Below, one piece after another: positions 52,483-63,079 of a DNA stretch of 64,000 nucleotides (the stretch's first letter is position 1; every line of letters begins with the position of its first letter). Under the pieces are notes generated by a model. It had not been told where the DNA came from and made no database searches. It was given only the letters and a program-made list of their open reading frames with translations. A program made the translations under genes and the position numbers. The stretch spans positions 11,062,501-11,126,500 of the forward strand of contig NC_069662.1 of NCBI RefSeq assembly GCF_027244095.1, in the 5' to 3' direction. The stretch comes from Hemicordylus capensis (lineage: Eukaryota > Chordata > Lepidosauria > Squamata > Cordylidae).

Positions 52483-53314
52483 GCACCCCCCTCCCCTCCC
52501 CCCCAAAAGCTGTGTTGCCAATGATGAGCTTGATGCTGGTGCAGCCCTCACACAAATGTCTGTCTCACGCAGACAGAGAGAGCACACATTGCAACCTGAG
52601 GCGACACAGCCCTTTCAGCCCTAACCCTCTTGCAGAGTGAGTGAGCAGCACACCTGCACAGTGCACACACACAGGGGAATAAATGCATCTAGACTCCAAA
52701 CTAGTAGTAATGTTGTATCATGTGATTGCACACAGTCTTTCTGCCCAGTATCTGCGGCATGCATTGGGATGCAATCCGAAAAAGCCTGCAAATTCTAGCT
52801 TGCTTTGTTGCAGAGACCTCTTCGTGGTGTGTGTTGTTGTTGTGTGATGTGGTGTGGTGTGGTGTGGCCGTGTGCGGCCCGGTAAAGGACAGGACAGGTG
52901 CAATTCACTGTGCCTGTGCGTGTGTGTGGGGAGATGTATTATGTTTCCAAATGAAGATCGGGTCATGTTTGAGAGTTGATTGACAGCATTTTATTTGAAG
53001 ATTGTGCTTGCCCATACATAGATGCAGCGATCTCATGCCACAGAGTCAGACAGGAAAAGAAATGTCCAGAGACACGTGCGTGCTGCCATTCTCTTCTTAT
53101 CTGCCATCATCATCCGTTACTCTTCAAAGCTGTGTGGGCTAGGAGGGGGCAACAACAACATGCCAAGCCTTGCTGCTCCACTTGCGGAGTGTTGTTGTCT
53201 TGCGTGCGTCCTCCACATGCTATGCGTGTTCCCTCCTGGCTGTGCCTGGCTGTTTACTGTAGTGGGCCAAAAAAGTTTGGATGAGGTGAGGTTCAGGGCA
53301 GGGCACTGTTGCTG

Positions 53315-54002
53315 GACTTGGAGTGGGATATGGGGCAGCAGAGTGGGGTGGGGTGGTAGTGCCTAATGGGTGTAGGCTGCCACCCCAATTTCAGGGGGGT
53401 GGGACAAAGGGCTGCATTTTTGTGAATTTCTGAAGTTTTTGTGTCTTTGGGGCAGATGGGGGGGCAGAAAGTGTATCTGCCCCAAAAGAGTGGGGTGGGG
53501 TGGTAGTGCCTAATGGGTGTAGGCTGCCACCCCAATTTCAGGGGGGTGGGACAAAGGGCTGAATTTTTGTGAATTTCTGAGGGTTTTCTTGGGTTCAGCA
53601 GAGTGCTAGATTGATTCATTCCCATACTCCTCATAGTAATAAAGGAGAGAGTGAGAGAAAGTGAGAGTGTTAGGGTCATTTAGAGTTGAGAGTACTATAT
53701 GCTGCTTGATGAATGAATGAATCAATCTAGCACTCTGCTGCACCCAAGAAAACCCTCAGAAATTCACAAAAAATCAGCCCTCTGTCCCACCCCCCTGAAA
53801 TTGGGGTGGCAGCCTACACCCATTAGGCACTACCACCCCACCCCACTCTTTTGGGGCAGATACACTTTCTGCCCCCAATCTGCCCCAAAGACACAAAAAC
53901 TTCAAAAAATCACAAAAAATCAGCCCTTTGTCCCATCCCCCTGAAATTGGGGTGGTAGCCTACACCCATTAGGCACTACCACCCCACCCCACTCTTTTGG
54001 CT
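53315..54002. repeat. Large inverted repeat with internal direct repeats in hAT 3' end
   Basis: The block GGGTGGTAGTGCCTAATGGG..CAATTTCAGGGGGGTGGGAC occurs twice in direct order (53350 and 53495) and twice inverted (about 53790 and 53930). The turn-round is near 53640-53700, flanked by ATTGATTCATTC and its complement. The arms are about 300 bases and closely matched. Confidence 0.85.
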
Positions 54003-54532
54003 CCCGGGTTCTTTTTGCTGATCCGAATTGATTCGGATTCGGATTAAATTCAAATCCAAAATGAATCGGGGGTGATTCGAGTCAGCAAAATTCGGGCACA
54101 GAACAGAACAAGGGTGATTCAGCTCAGGTCCTGAGCCGAATCACTGAAAACCCGAAATGCACACCCCTAATGCCCCCACCCCCGCGGCTACCATAGCCAC
54201 CAGCACGGCCGGCAGCCATAGTAAGCACTTTCCATTTCTGTCACTTTTTAAGCACTTTTAGAAGCCCACCCACTCCCGCTGCCCCTCTACAAGTAAATGG
54301 GAATCCTCACTGGATGCCCCATTGCCAGTAGGGCTCTGAACTGGGTCCGAACAAATTCGAACCAAAACGGATCCTGGCCAAAAGGAAGGCAAAACCAAAC
54401 CAGTCTGGCCTGGTGTGAATCTGGTTCAGATTCAAACCAAGCTGGGGGAACCAGTTTTGGGCACATCCCTATTTCCCTCCATTTTGTCCAAAAAACAGCC
54501 CTGTGAGATAGGTTAGGCTGAAGGAGGGGAAG

Positions 54533-54993
54533 GCAGTTCACACAATCAAAAACTGCTCAGTGCGGGAGCTGTGTGCACTCCCAGTTTTTGATCATGTGTG
54601 ATCAGACAACTAGGCAGGAGAAGGGGAGAGTGATCATGTGTGAGAGAGACAATCCTCCTGCTACCTTATTCCTGATGAGATGAACCTGATTCCTCCTGGA
54701 TACTGGGATATGGCCCTATTCTAGCCAGCTCCTCTCACACATGGTCACTCTCCCTTCTAGAGATGTGAATGCCGGAGGGGGGGTACAGGGGGGGACCCTT
54801 TCCCCGGGGGGGGGGGGGTTCTAGGAAAAAATGGAACAAAAGGTTTTTCACCTCATTTCCCCCCATAGGCCTTCACATATCTACCCTTCCTCCTACCTAG
54901 TTGCTCACACATGATTGAAAATTGAGAGCATGAACAGCTCCCAATGCTGGGTAGGACATTTGTCCTACCTAGTTGTTGATCATGTGAACTGGG
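54533..54993. mobile_element. MITE with TTCACACAATC ends, itself interrupted
   Basis: The left end GCAGTTCACACAATCAAAAA and the right end, complement CAGTTCACATGATCAACAAC, pair. Internal arms TAGGCAGGAG..GAGAGTGATCATG and complements also pair. A second small element sits inside at 54758-54883. Confidence 0.55.
54758..54883. mobile_element. Tiny hAT-like MITE (126 bp), nested
   Basis: The ends are TAGAGATGTGAATGCC and, as complement, TAGATATGTGAAGGCC. CCCTTC lies on both sides, offset by two bases, giving partial support for an 8-bp duplication. It contains a run of about 18 G broken only by CCCC. Confidence 0.6.
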
Positions 54994-55004
54994 CCAGGGT
55001 CATC

Positions 55005-55180
55005 CAGTAGGGCTGTGTATTTCATCAAAATAATAATTGGTTCTGAGGCAATGCAAGTCATATAGCAGGATTTTTTTTCTCCAGAAATGATTCTTGGGGA
55101 AAATTCTTCAGATGCTGGCATTCAAATGGAGTAGCATGGGAAGTGCCTTCTAAAAGAGTGTGGGTAGGCTGTAAAGTGGC
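55005..55180. other. hAT-like end scrap and unassigned DNA
   Basis: TAGGGCTGTGTATTTCATC at 55008 resembles a hAT left terminus, but no partner end was found. Confidence 0.35.
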
Positions 55181-55182
55181 TC

Positions 55183-55370
55183 ATAGGCACATAGGAATCT
55201 ACCTTATACCATAGGTCTATCAGGCTTAGTATTGACTACACTGACCTGCAGCAGCTCTCCAAGGTTTCAGGCAGGAGTCTCTCCCAGCCATATCTGGAGA
55301 TGCTGGGACTGAACCTGGGACCTTCTGCATGCAAAACAGATGCTCTTCCACTGAGCTACAGCCCCATCCT
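55183..55370 (-). mobile_element. tRNA-Ala-headed SINE
   Basis: On the minus strand: GGCTGTAGCTCAGTGGAAGA, TTTTGCATGCAGAAGGTCCC and GGTTCAGTCCCAGCATCTCC, then the body shared with 5S-headed SINEs. Close to full length. Confidence 0.85.
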
Positions 55371-55725
55371 CATGAGCACTCCTCTCTCTTAGATGGGAAA
55401 ATATCTCTGGGTATGGGAGTCACTTTCCCTTTTCGCCTTCCAGTAGCTCTTTACTGTAAAATTTAGATTGTACAGTCCTCAGGGCGGGGACTGTCTGTTT
55501 TGCTTAAGAACTAGGATAACACTATCTAAATCACCAGTAACATGATGTAGATGAAGAGGGAGTATCTGGAGCATGCTTGGAAAATTCCCTTCTAATTCAT
55601 GAGAATGCCTTTTCCTTAGTAATGGAAAACAAAATATGGTAGCCAAGTTCTGGGTACATCCAGATGTACATAATGTCAGTGATGAGCCAACGGTGATGAG
55701 TTATTAACTGTATTTGGGACATACA
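55371..55725. other. Unassigned DNA
   Basis: No feature was recognised. Confidence 0.4.
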
Positions 55726-55729
55726 TAGG

Positions 55730-56192
55730 CCACATTCACAGGTAATATGGAACCATGGGTCAAATGGACCCACAGTTCTGCACCCACCCACTGCTCTCCC
55801 ATCTGCATTTGGACATTCAGGAGAGCATCCTTTCTGCAGTCAGTGAGATTGAAGAGAGGTGGGGGACATGACTGTGTGGGCTTCCATTTGCTTGAAGAAC
55901 AGCCCACACAGCCAATTAGGGAGGGAGAGATGGAGAAGCTTCCTCTCTCAACTCCAGTTTGGCCAAATATAGCCTCTAGTGCTGCATTTGAATGAAAAGG
56001 AAGCTCCCTAGACCCTTGGTTGGGAGCAGTTAAACCTCACTCCAAACTTAGGGTTCAAATTGGAGTCTCATCAGCATGACATTGTGTTGTGCAGCCAATG
56101 GGACCAGAGTTGGATGGGTATCGATGTAACAGTAAGGAAACTGCAGGTCCCTCTAACTCCGTGCCCCTGTTACATGTGAACACAGCCCTAGC
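55730..56192. mobile_element. Probable MITE with GGCCACATTCACA ends
   Basis: The left end GGCCACATTCACAGGTAAT and the right end, complement GGGCTGTGTTCACATGTAAC, pair imperfectly. Similar ends occur at 8.15 and 22.4 kb. The target duplication is not resolved. Confidence 0.5.
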
Positions 56193-57200
56193 ATCTTCTC
56201 TCCTAGTTTGAATTCATGTGGGCAACTGTTTTTCCTCTCTGGGTCAAAAGAAGATTTGCACATCACTGAATGGACAGCCTTTGTGTCAATCACAAAGCTT
56301 CCCCTTTTCAGCGCAGAGCTGTACAGAGCACTGATTGGCTGAGAACTGGCTAGCTTTGTGGCAAACACAAAGCTAGCTTTCCCCTCTGGTCAGAACCATG
56401 CAAGCATATGAGGAGGTTTAAGGAGGCCCTGAACTACATGCCTTCATGGATTCCCTTCCTCATCCTCTACATTCCTCCTCCTTTTCCTCTCTAAACAGGC
56501 TCAGGCTTCATCAACCCCAACCCCTCCCAGAGGATGAAGGCAGATGACTGTGTGAATGGTGGAGGTGGCTGTAGGAACAGTGGGCCCCTAAGTTAACCTC
56601 AGCAATAGCCTGTCAGGGATAGGAACCAGTGGGCCATTCAAATACTAGGGCACTGTGGTGTTTTTGGTTAGCCCATTTCTTGATCCAGGCCAGCTTTTGA
56701 ATGGGGCTTTAGTTACTTGTATTCCAGTCCTGGAGTAGAGGAAGGGCTAACAAACAGCCAGCAGCAAGAGCACTGAAAATCAGTCTACACTAGCCTTTCT
56801 GTACATAATATCAATTTCATTAAACAATTAATATTCCTGCTTCCACTCCACTGCCTTGTCCTTGCATACCAGAACCTCTCCCCTTGGATTCTACACTGAC
56901 AATGAGAGTGGCTAAGATAAACCAACCAGCCAACCAACCAACCAAACTCCCTTCTCAATAACAGAAAGCAACAGAGGGAAGGAAAGGCCTACAAGACACA
57001 GAGGGCAAAAGGAAGGCAAGGGACAGAAACAAAGAAACCCCATTCTTCTAACCACATCTTTCTGTCTCTCCCTCACTTGGAATTCTGAATGTTTTCTTCA
57101 TAAAGATAACAGACTGTGTATCACAAGCTTTTTGTAGTAGTCTGCTTTTGAGTTCAGCAGCTATCTTATCTACTGTATAGTTTCTTAGCTAAGCCTGAAG
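56193..57200. other. Unassigned DNA
   Basis: No gene was recognised. A short AACC repeat occurs at about 56920-56943. GCTAGCTTTGTG words are inverted near 56285-56375, perhaps another MITE. Confidence 0.35.
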
Positions 57201-57209
57201 GGATGGAGT

Positions 57210-58745
57210 GGCACCCATTTTGAGTGCTTTTTTAATTCAGTGGCACAGCATACTTTTCCTCTTCCAGTTTTATGAACTTCTGCCTAACTTTGTTGTTATC
57301 AATATGCTCTTCAGGACAAAATTGTGTCCTTGGGTCTGTCTATGGACTACCTGGTCTTGTTTAAGTTATGACCAGGCTTGGCAGATCCTGAAGCAAAGAC
57401 TCCTGGACTCTGAAATGCAATGAAAACTCTCCTGAATCCCTGATTGTACTAAAAGGAGGCTGGGTTTGAGCAGTTCTAGCTGGGGCCCTGCTGCCTATTT
57501 GAATGCTCTAAGCATGACATGCTACCAGGGGGCCTTTTTTAGGGCAAGACATGACATGCTACCTTCAGCGGTGCTCTTGGGGAGGTTTCTAGGGATCCCC
57601 AGGGAGGATAGATTATGCCATGTGGTATGGGGGAAGTTGAATCCATCCAACATGTTCTGCTGCGCTGTCCATTATATAGAGATTTAAGAAGCTCCTTATT
57701 AACTCATCTTCTCAGGCTGTTCAGGAGACTTTTATGTTTCTTATCTTCTTGTGGATAGAATTTTAGATGTCACCTTTAAGGTGGCCAAATTTGGTTCTAT
57801 TGCAGTATTGTTACAGCAGCAAGGTTTTTAAAAAAAATTCATTTTATAATTTTTATTTATTATTATCCGTGGATACTTATGCACATATTTACATATTTCC
57901 TTCTTCCAATTGTATTTTCCTATGTTCTGAGATGTTTTGTTTATGTCATGTTATGCCGAACTTGGGTCATAAATAAAGAATTCTATTCTATTCTATCAAT
58001 ATGCTCCCTGCTTTTCCTGAATTTGCAATTCATGACTCCCACACTACATTGGGGCCTGGATGGGACCACTGGCTAGAAAGACTGGAAAATCTATTTCTTG
58101 TGATAAAAGAAAATGACCCCACTACCAAGCGGGCAATGCTGTTAAATTTTGCAGGCAGCAAAGTTCACCAGATTTTCAAAACATTACCTGATACTGGAAG
58201 TGGTGATGATTCTGACAAGGCAAAGCTAGCACTCACCAAATATTTTAAGCCCTGCAAAAACAGACTTTGACAGTCTATGTTCAGGCAAGCATGTCAAAAG
58301 GAAGAAGAAACGACTGATGCATATCCCAGCCATCTTCATCACCTTGCACAGTCCTGTGCATTCACAAACACAGACAATGAGATAAGAACACAGATAATAC
58401 AAGGATGTTCCTCAGCCAAGATTTGGTGACAAATTCTATGTGAACCACAGATGACCCTCACCAAAATACTGGACACTGCTTGAGCAAATGAAGTGTCTGA
58501 ACAACATGCCCAACTGATTGAGTAAGGCAGCCAAATCCCACAAATGGAAACTGTACACAAGCTTCAGACACACCCGAGTTGCAGGCAGCCAACAACATCT
58601 ACCCATCTATCTTCAGACATGCAGTATGTGCCTGAGCAGAAGACCCAACGAGTTTGTTACAGCTGTGGTAGATTCCCTATTGAATCTTCCCTGAAGTTTC
58701 TATCTAGAATCTTTTTTATGTTGTGTTGTTGAGAAGATGGTCCCA
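57210..58745 (+). mobile_element. LTR-retroelement fossil, gag region
   Basis: A gag-like stretch begins about 58007, with a WDHWLERLENLF-type matrix/capsid motif and, near 58655, the beginning of a zinc-knuckle (CYSCG). It resembles Ty3/Gypsy-type gag of vertebrate elements. The copy is old, incomplete and broken in several places. No pol and no clear LTRs were recognised. A LINE inserted near its start at 57310-57993. Confidence 0.6.
57310..57993 (+). mobile_element. LINE 3' fragment with 13-bp target duplication
   Basis: TATCAATATGCTC stands on both sides (57297-57309 and 57994-58006). The body has a LINE C-terminal phrase LGRFLGIPREDRLC. The 3' end is GGGTCATAAATAAAGAATTC followed by TTCTA repeats. 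It is 5'-truncated, as usual for target-primed insertion. The clade is not fixed. Confidence 0.8.
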
Positions 58746-59030
58746 GTGGGGATCATGTAGAGAGTGTGTGGGATCAATTCAGAAAGGAAAAGGTAGGGAA
58801 AGGAGGAGGAGAAAAAGGACTTATTTCTGAAAGAACTCTTCATTAAATCTATATAAGATTACTTTCTGTTTGTGAGGGGAGCATCTATAAAACAGGACCT
58901 TAGCAACTGGCTAACAGTATTGACCTTTGATATTGGCCCTGAAAACAGATAACAACTTTTAAAAGATGACCAATTTTTTAATTTATGTATTTAAAATATT
59001 TATACCCCACCCCTCCGGTACATTTATATT
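58746..59030. other. Unassigned DNA
   Basis: Possibly part of the same fossil element; no motif was recognised. Confidence 0.35.
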
Positions 59031-59130
59031 ACTACAACAACAACAAATATCTATATACCACTTTTTGACAAAAATTTCCCAAGGCAGTTTACACACACAC
59101 AGAAATACATACATACATACATACATACAG
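59030..59130. repeat. LINE-tail-like sequence with ACAT microsatellite
   Basis: ATACCACTTTTTGAC and AAGGCAGTTTACA are phrases of LINE 3' tails. They are followed by CA and ACAT repeats (59090-59129). Confidence 0.6.
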
Positions 59131-59292
59131 CTCGGGACAGCCCACAAAAGCAAGTACAAAGCTGGTAGCCTGTCTGAATCATTAGGACAGGGGGAGATCC
59201 TAAACGGGGCAAAAACGTCCACAACCAGACCTGACTCCAAGTATATCTGTGCTAGAACTGATGCAAAAAATCTTTAGAAGCAGTTTTGATGA

Positions 59293-59355
59293 ACTTAGGA
59301 AGCTGCTTTATACCAAGTCAGACCATTGGTCCAATTAGCTCAGTATTGTCTACTG
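59293..59355 (-). repeat. SINE body fragment
   Basis: GGAAGCTGCTTTATACCAAG and CATTGGTCCAATTAGCTCAG match the shared SINE body; no head remains. Confidence 0.7.
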
Positions 59356-59499
59356 TTAATGGAACTGCTCTGGGGTGACTAGTGAACACCCCTAATTGTG
59401 TTTGGGCTTGTGTGGGGAAATTAGCAAACTAGAATGGAGCAGTCCACATCAGAAGAAATTTGTGCAGAGTTCTGATCCCAGGGAAATGGGACCATCTTA

Positions 59500-59590
59500 T
59501 TTATTTATTATTTCTCTGTGTAAACTGCCCTGGGCCATTTCTGGAAGAGCGGTTTAGAAATTGAATGAATGAATGAATGAATGAATAACA
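59500..59590 (+). repeat. L2-like tail with GAAT microsatellite
   Basis: TAAACTGCCCTGGGCCATTT and GAGCGGTTTAGAAATTGAAT, then GAAT repeats. Confidence 0.65.
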
Positions 59591-60185
59591 GACGAACTGA
59601 CAGAGGAAGAGATTGAGATTCACGAATACAATTGGTTTATTGAAGGGTTTAGAGGTACAGTGGGGAAAAAGTTGATTAAGGCAATATTATTACTCAAATA
59701 CATCGCAGAAATTAACCAGGTAACTTGCAAAGAGGGAATTGAGCTTGGTGTCCAAATCAAATGACTCCAGTCTGGCTAGAGAAAGGAGACTTTAGAGAAA
59801 CAGGTTCCTGGATTTAATAAAGAACAGGGATAGGGAGAAGCCCAAAGGCGTGCAGTGGTTATCATATTACCTCGCTCCTTTCTTATGGCTCAGGTGTAGC
59901 CAAAGAACCTCTTTCCTCAGAAATGGACCAGGAGCCAGGAGGCAGCAGCAGAGAACCAAACATCATTTGGGGGTGAGGCAGCAGGGGGTGTGGCCCTGTG
60001 TGGACCAGGGGTCCAAAAGGGGTCTGGTCTTGTGTAGCCAGCTTCTTGTAGCAGCGAAGTGTGTTGCAGAGATTGGGCCAGTGAAGAAGGCCAATGTGCA
60101 GGCTGAGAGTGGGAATGGCGTGAAGAGCACGACACGGCCTTGCTCTTATGTTATGGTGGGTTTCATGGCGGGTGTCAGTTCTATT
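59591..60185. other. Unassigned DNA
   Basis: No gene was recognised. The phrase ACAATTGGTTTATTGAAGGG is of a kind found in LTRs, but no LTR ends were identified. Confidence 0.35.
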
Positions 60186-61142
60186 CAGAGGTGTATCTAG
60201 GGAATATAGCTCCTAGGGCAAGCACTGAAATTGCACCCCTATCCAAACATCTGACACTCATCTTTCAGATGGGTTAGTTCTGAGTACCAGTTGCAGGGGA
60301 GTAACAGCAGGAGAGAGGGCATGCCCTCAACCCCTGCCTGTGGCTTCTAGCAGCATTTGGTGGGCCACTGTGCAAAACGGGATGCTGGACTAGATGGTCC
60401 TTGAGCCTGATCCAGCAGGGCAGTTATTATGTTCTTATGTTCTTAAGCACAATCAGTCCTATAAGCATCTGCACCTACACAGTAACTCAAAGGATTCAGC
60501 CATTAAAGGGTCTGCAGCTAACACAAATAAAATAAAAAAGTGGGTTGCTAAATTAAAAAAAGAATGCATTGTTCAACTTCACATATAATACCAGAACCAG
60601 AAGGCACTCAATAAATCCCCACAAAACAAGTTTAAAACCAAAGAATTTCCCCCGCTCCCAGCTCCAAACACCATACAGTTGATTTATGGAACTTTCTGCT
60701 GCTCCAAATTGCAATGCCCATCAATACAGCAGAGCTGGATAAAGGGCTAGATAATGTCATGGAAGATGGAAATAGCAACAGATATTATTCACTGTACCCA
60801 TCCTTACAACTGAAGGCTCCCCTCATGCCTTAGGACCAAACTACACATTACCACACACACATATGTAAAATTAGTTCTCTCATACAGTCTTTTCACCTTT
60901 TCAGAACACTCTCAGAAGGGGGGCATTTTGCAGCAGAGAAAATATGAGGGGGGGGGATTTCTCTTTTCCCACACACATTTATTTTCTCCTGAAACTCCCC
61001 ACTACCAATCTGATTTGACTCATGCCTTAGTTCTGGACCCATCTTTATTTTGACCAGAGATTATTGCTGACACATAACACTCTCAGGGGGCAGGGGTGCA
61101 ATCTTAGAATACAACTCACTTCACTCCCTAGTTATGCCTCTG
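60186..61142. mobile_element. hAT-like element, second copy of the 40.4-kb family
   Basis: The ends are CAGAGGTGTATCTAGGGAA and, as complement, CAGAGGCATAACTAGGGAG, flanked by GTTCTATT and GTTCAATT (7 of 8). The first 80 bases match the 40.4-kb copy (GGGCAAGCACTGAAATTGCA). A CR1 3' end has inserted at 60274-60450. There is no transposase. Confidence 0.85.
60274..60450 (+). mobile_element. CR1-type 3' end, nested
   Basis: AGTACCAGTTGCAGGGGAGT to GATCCAGCAGGGCAGTTATT, then ATGTTCTT repeats, the octamer tail of the family. Confidence 0.85.
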
Positions 61143-61785
61143 GTTCAATTGCCTAAACAGTGGGTGGCTCCAAGGTGTACAGACCAAAGGGAGCACACTG
61201 GTTCATGAAACTAGGGCCAGTTATAGCCCAAAATGTGCCCTGTAGTAAAATGCTGGCCCCCTCTCCTGCCTGAGGAGGGTAATTCCTGTGGATCTCAAAA
61301 GAATCCATTGTTGGTTGTGCTTGAGTAAGCACAATGGCATGAGAGGGTCAAGATTAACCGGTATGTAAATAGACTTAATTGACGTGAGAAGGCTTACCTG
61401 TTGGGTCGAAAAGACCCAGTAAACTGAACAGCTTTTCTTATTGGGCACATCTCCTGAGTTTTTGTGGCCATCCTCCTCCTTTGTGGAGGAGGGGGGCAGT
61501 GTTCGCAGTGCCTTATCTTCTTTCCTGCTGAGACGATTAGTTTAGCTTGTTTGAGGCAATCAAGGGGGGGAATAACTGGGTCATTATCTAGGCAGAGAGA
61601 CCTTTAAGTTAACTTGTGTCTGCTTAGACATTCCCAATAGAGAGAAAGGTGTGAGGCTAATCCCCTTTCAATTCATGTGATAGCTAGTGAACCTGGGGGC
61701 TATTATCCCACTGCCTGCTACGTGACTGGTCCCCATGTATCAACAAATGGTGAGCCCCTGAGGCTCATGGGGAGCCCTCAGAAAG
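61143..61785. other. Unassigned DNA
   Basis: No gene was recognised. The end phrase AACAAATGGTGAGCCCCTGA is followed directly by the SINE. Confidence 0.35.
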
Positions 61786-61789
61786 GCAG

Positions 61790-62035
61790 TGCTGGCAACA
61801 CTACACAGACTGGCCGCGGCTTCTCCAAGGTTGCAAGCTGGAGTCTCTCTCAGCCCTGTCTTCGAGATGCCAGGGAGTGAAATTGGAACCTGCAAGCATG
61901 CAGATGCTCTTCCCAGAATGCACCCCGAAGGGGAATATCTTACAGTGCTCACACATGTAGTCCCCCATTCAAATGGAAGCTACGGCAAACCCTGCTTAGC
62001 AAAGGGGACAATTCATACTTGCTACCACAAGACCA
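61790..62035 (-). mobile_element. 5S rRNA-derived SINE, truncated
   Basis: The 5S-like head is at the right (AAACCCTGCTTAGCAAAGGG), and the body is cut at CACAGACTGGCCGCGGC. Confidence 0.75.
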
Positions 62036-62037
62036 GG

Positions 62038-62528
62038 AGGCTTTTCTCACGATCCATGAGAAGAGCCTCTAGGGGGTTTGCGGGGGACTTAGCCCACTCT
62101 CCCCACACATGAGCAGCAGTCTGCTCTGGGCAGCTGCAGCGGCCGCCCACACGACTGCCGGCTCCGTCATGGAGCTGGCAGGGGCTGGGGAGTTTGGGGG
62201 CTGCATGGCCCCCAGAAGCTCCAGCATGCCCTGCACAAGCAAAAGACATGCTGGAGAGACCCCCCGAGCCGGGAGGCTGCTTTTCAGCCTCATGGTTGGG
62301 GTCTACTCATGAGTTGCTGTGCCATGGAGCCACGCTGTGGCAACTCACAATCAGAAAGCCCGGCTTAGCAGAGCACTCTCTCTGCTAACCTGGGCTTAGG
62401 GGAGGGCTACTTGAGCGGATGACCTGCTTTGACTCAACTGCGCTCAGCTGTGAGCCCGGTGAGTCTGACGATCGGTGGGGAGTGGGCCAAGTACCCTTAG
62501 CCCACTTTCCACTGATCTTCGGAATAGC
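62038..62528. mobile_element. Harbinger-type MITE, GC-rich, multi-hairpin
   Basis: It starts GGCTTTTCTCACGATCCATG and ends CACTGATCTTCGGAATAGCTT. The internal order matches the 20.9-kb copy: GACTGCCGGCTCCGTCATGG, CCAGCATGCCCTGCACAAGC, GGTCTACTCATGAG, GCCCGGCTTAGCAGAG. The terminal hairpin is TGGGCCAAGTACCCTTAGCC. Confidence 0.75.
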
Positions 62529-63075
62529 TTCCAGCTCTCCTCCCTAAAGGCACTGAAGCATTTCTGGAAGAAACAGCCCATACAGTGCCATTTGGGCAAT
62601 ATTTGAAGCTGCTGATGGGATATGGGACAGAATGGGACAATTTGCGGCAAGAGAGTAATTCATGTAACGTTTCTTGCAAAGTTTCAAAGGAGATGGCTTT
62701 CAACTATTTGATGGTGATAATAAGTGTAATTTTCCTTTCCTTTTTTTTTTTAAACTTATGCCATACCTCTGCAGGCAATGATGGCAGCACTAGTCATAAT
62801 ATTATGTCATCCTCAGCGGGATTCTGGGCAGGAAAGGCAGTTGCCAGTAAGCTAAATAAGTCCTTGGAGCTTCTAAGGCCCACTTGAAAAAATGATCAAA
62901 ACTGGCCTCCTATGTTTCTTTGCTGAGAATATGGTGGAGAAAAAATGGGAGCAATAATTTGCGACAATTGCAGGATCCACCCGCCTCACTTTGCACTTTC
63001 TACCCAGTGGCTAACCCTCCCTTACCAGGACTATTTCCTACCTGCAGTTGCTCAACTCTTCTGAAACTTGTGAGA
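62529..63075. other. Unassigned DNA
   Basis: No feature was recognised. Confidence 0.4.
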
Positions 63076-63079
63076 GAAA

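Larger units (their letters stand above)
46308..54169 (+). mobile_element. Inner hAT element with BED-finger transposase (7.86 kb)
   Basis: The left end is TAGGGATGTGCATTTCG and the right end, as complement, TAGGGGTGTGCATTTCG. Flanks are ATGCCGCC (46300-46307) and ATGCCCCC (54170-54177), matching at 7 of 8 bases. Subterminal words ATTCGGGTGATTCGG are repeated near both ends. It carries a transposase gene (48920-51564), a tandem array on the left, a palindromic segment at 51.7-51.95 kb and a large inverted repeat on the right. The intact ends and long open frame mean a recent insertion. Confidence 0.93.
45794..54471. mobile_element. Outer hAT element, interrupted by a second hAT
   Basis: The left end is TAGAGATCTGCGAACCGG and the right end, as complement, TAGGGATGTGCCCAAAAC. 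TTTCCCTC flanks both sides exactly (45786-45793 and 54472-54479). The element's own sequence is only 45794-46307 and 54170-54471, about 0.8 kb. Its arms pair over long stretches, for example AAAAGTGCTTAAAAAG. No transposase belongs to it. The rest is the inserted 7.9-kb hAT. Confidence 0.9.

Noticed and set aside
59591-61790. A further LTR-element fossil
   Set aside because: Phrases such as TTGGTTTATTGAAGGG are suggestive, but no paired LTRs or coding parts were seen.
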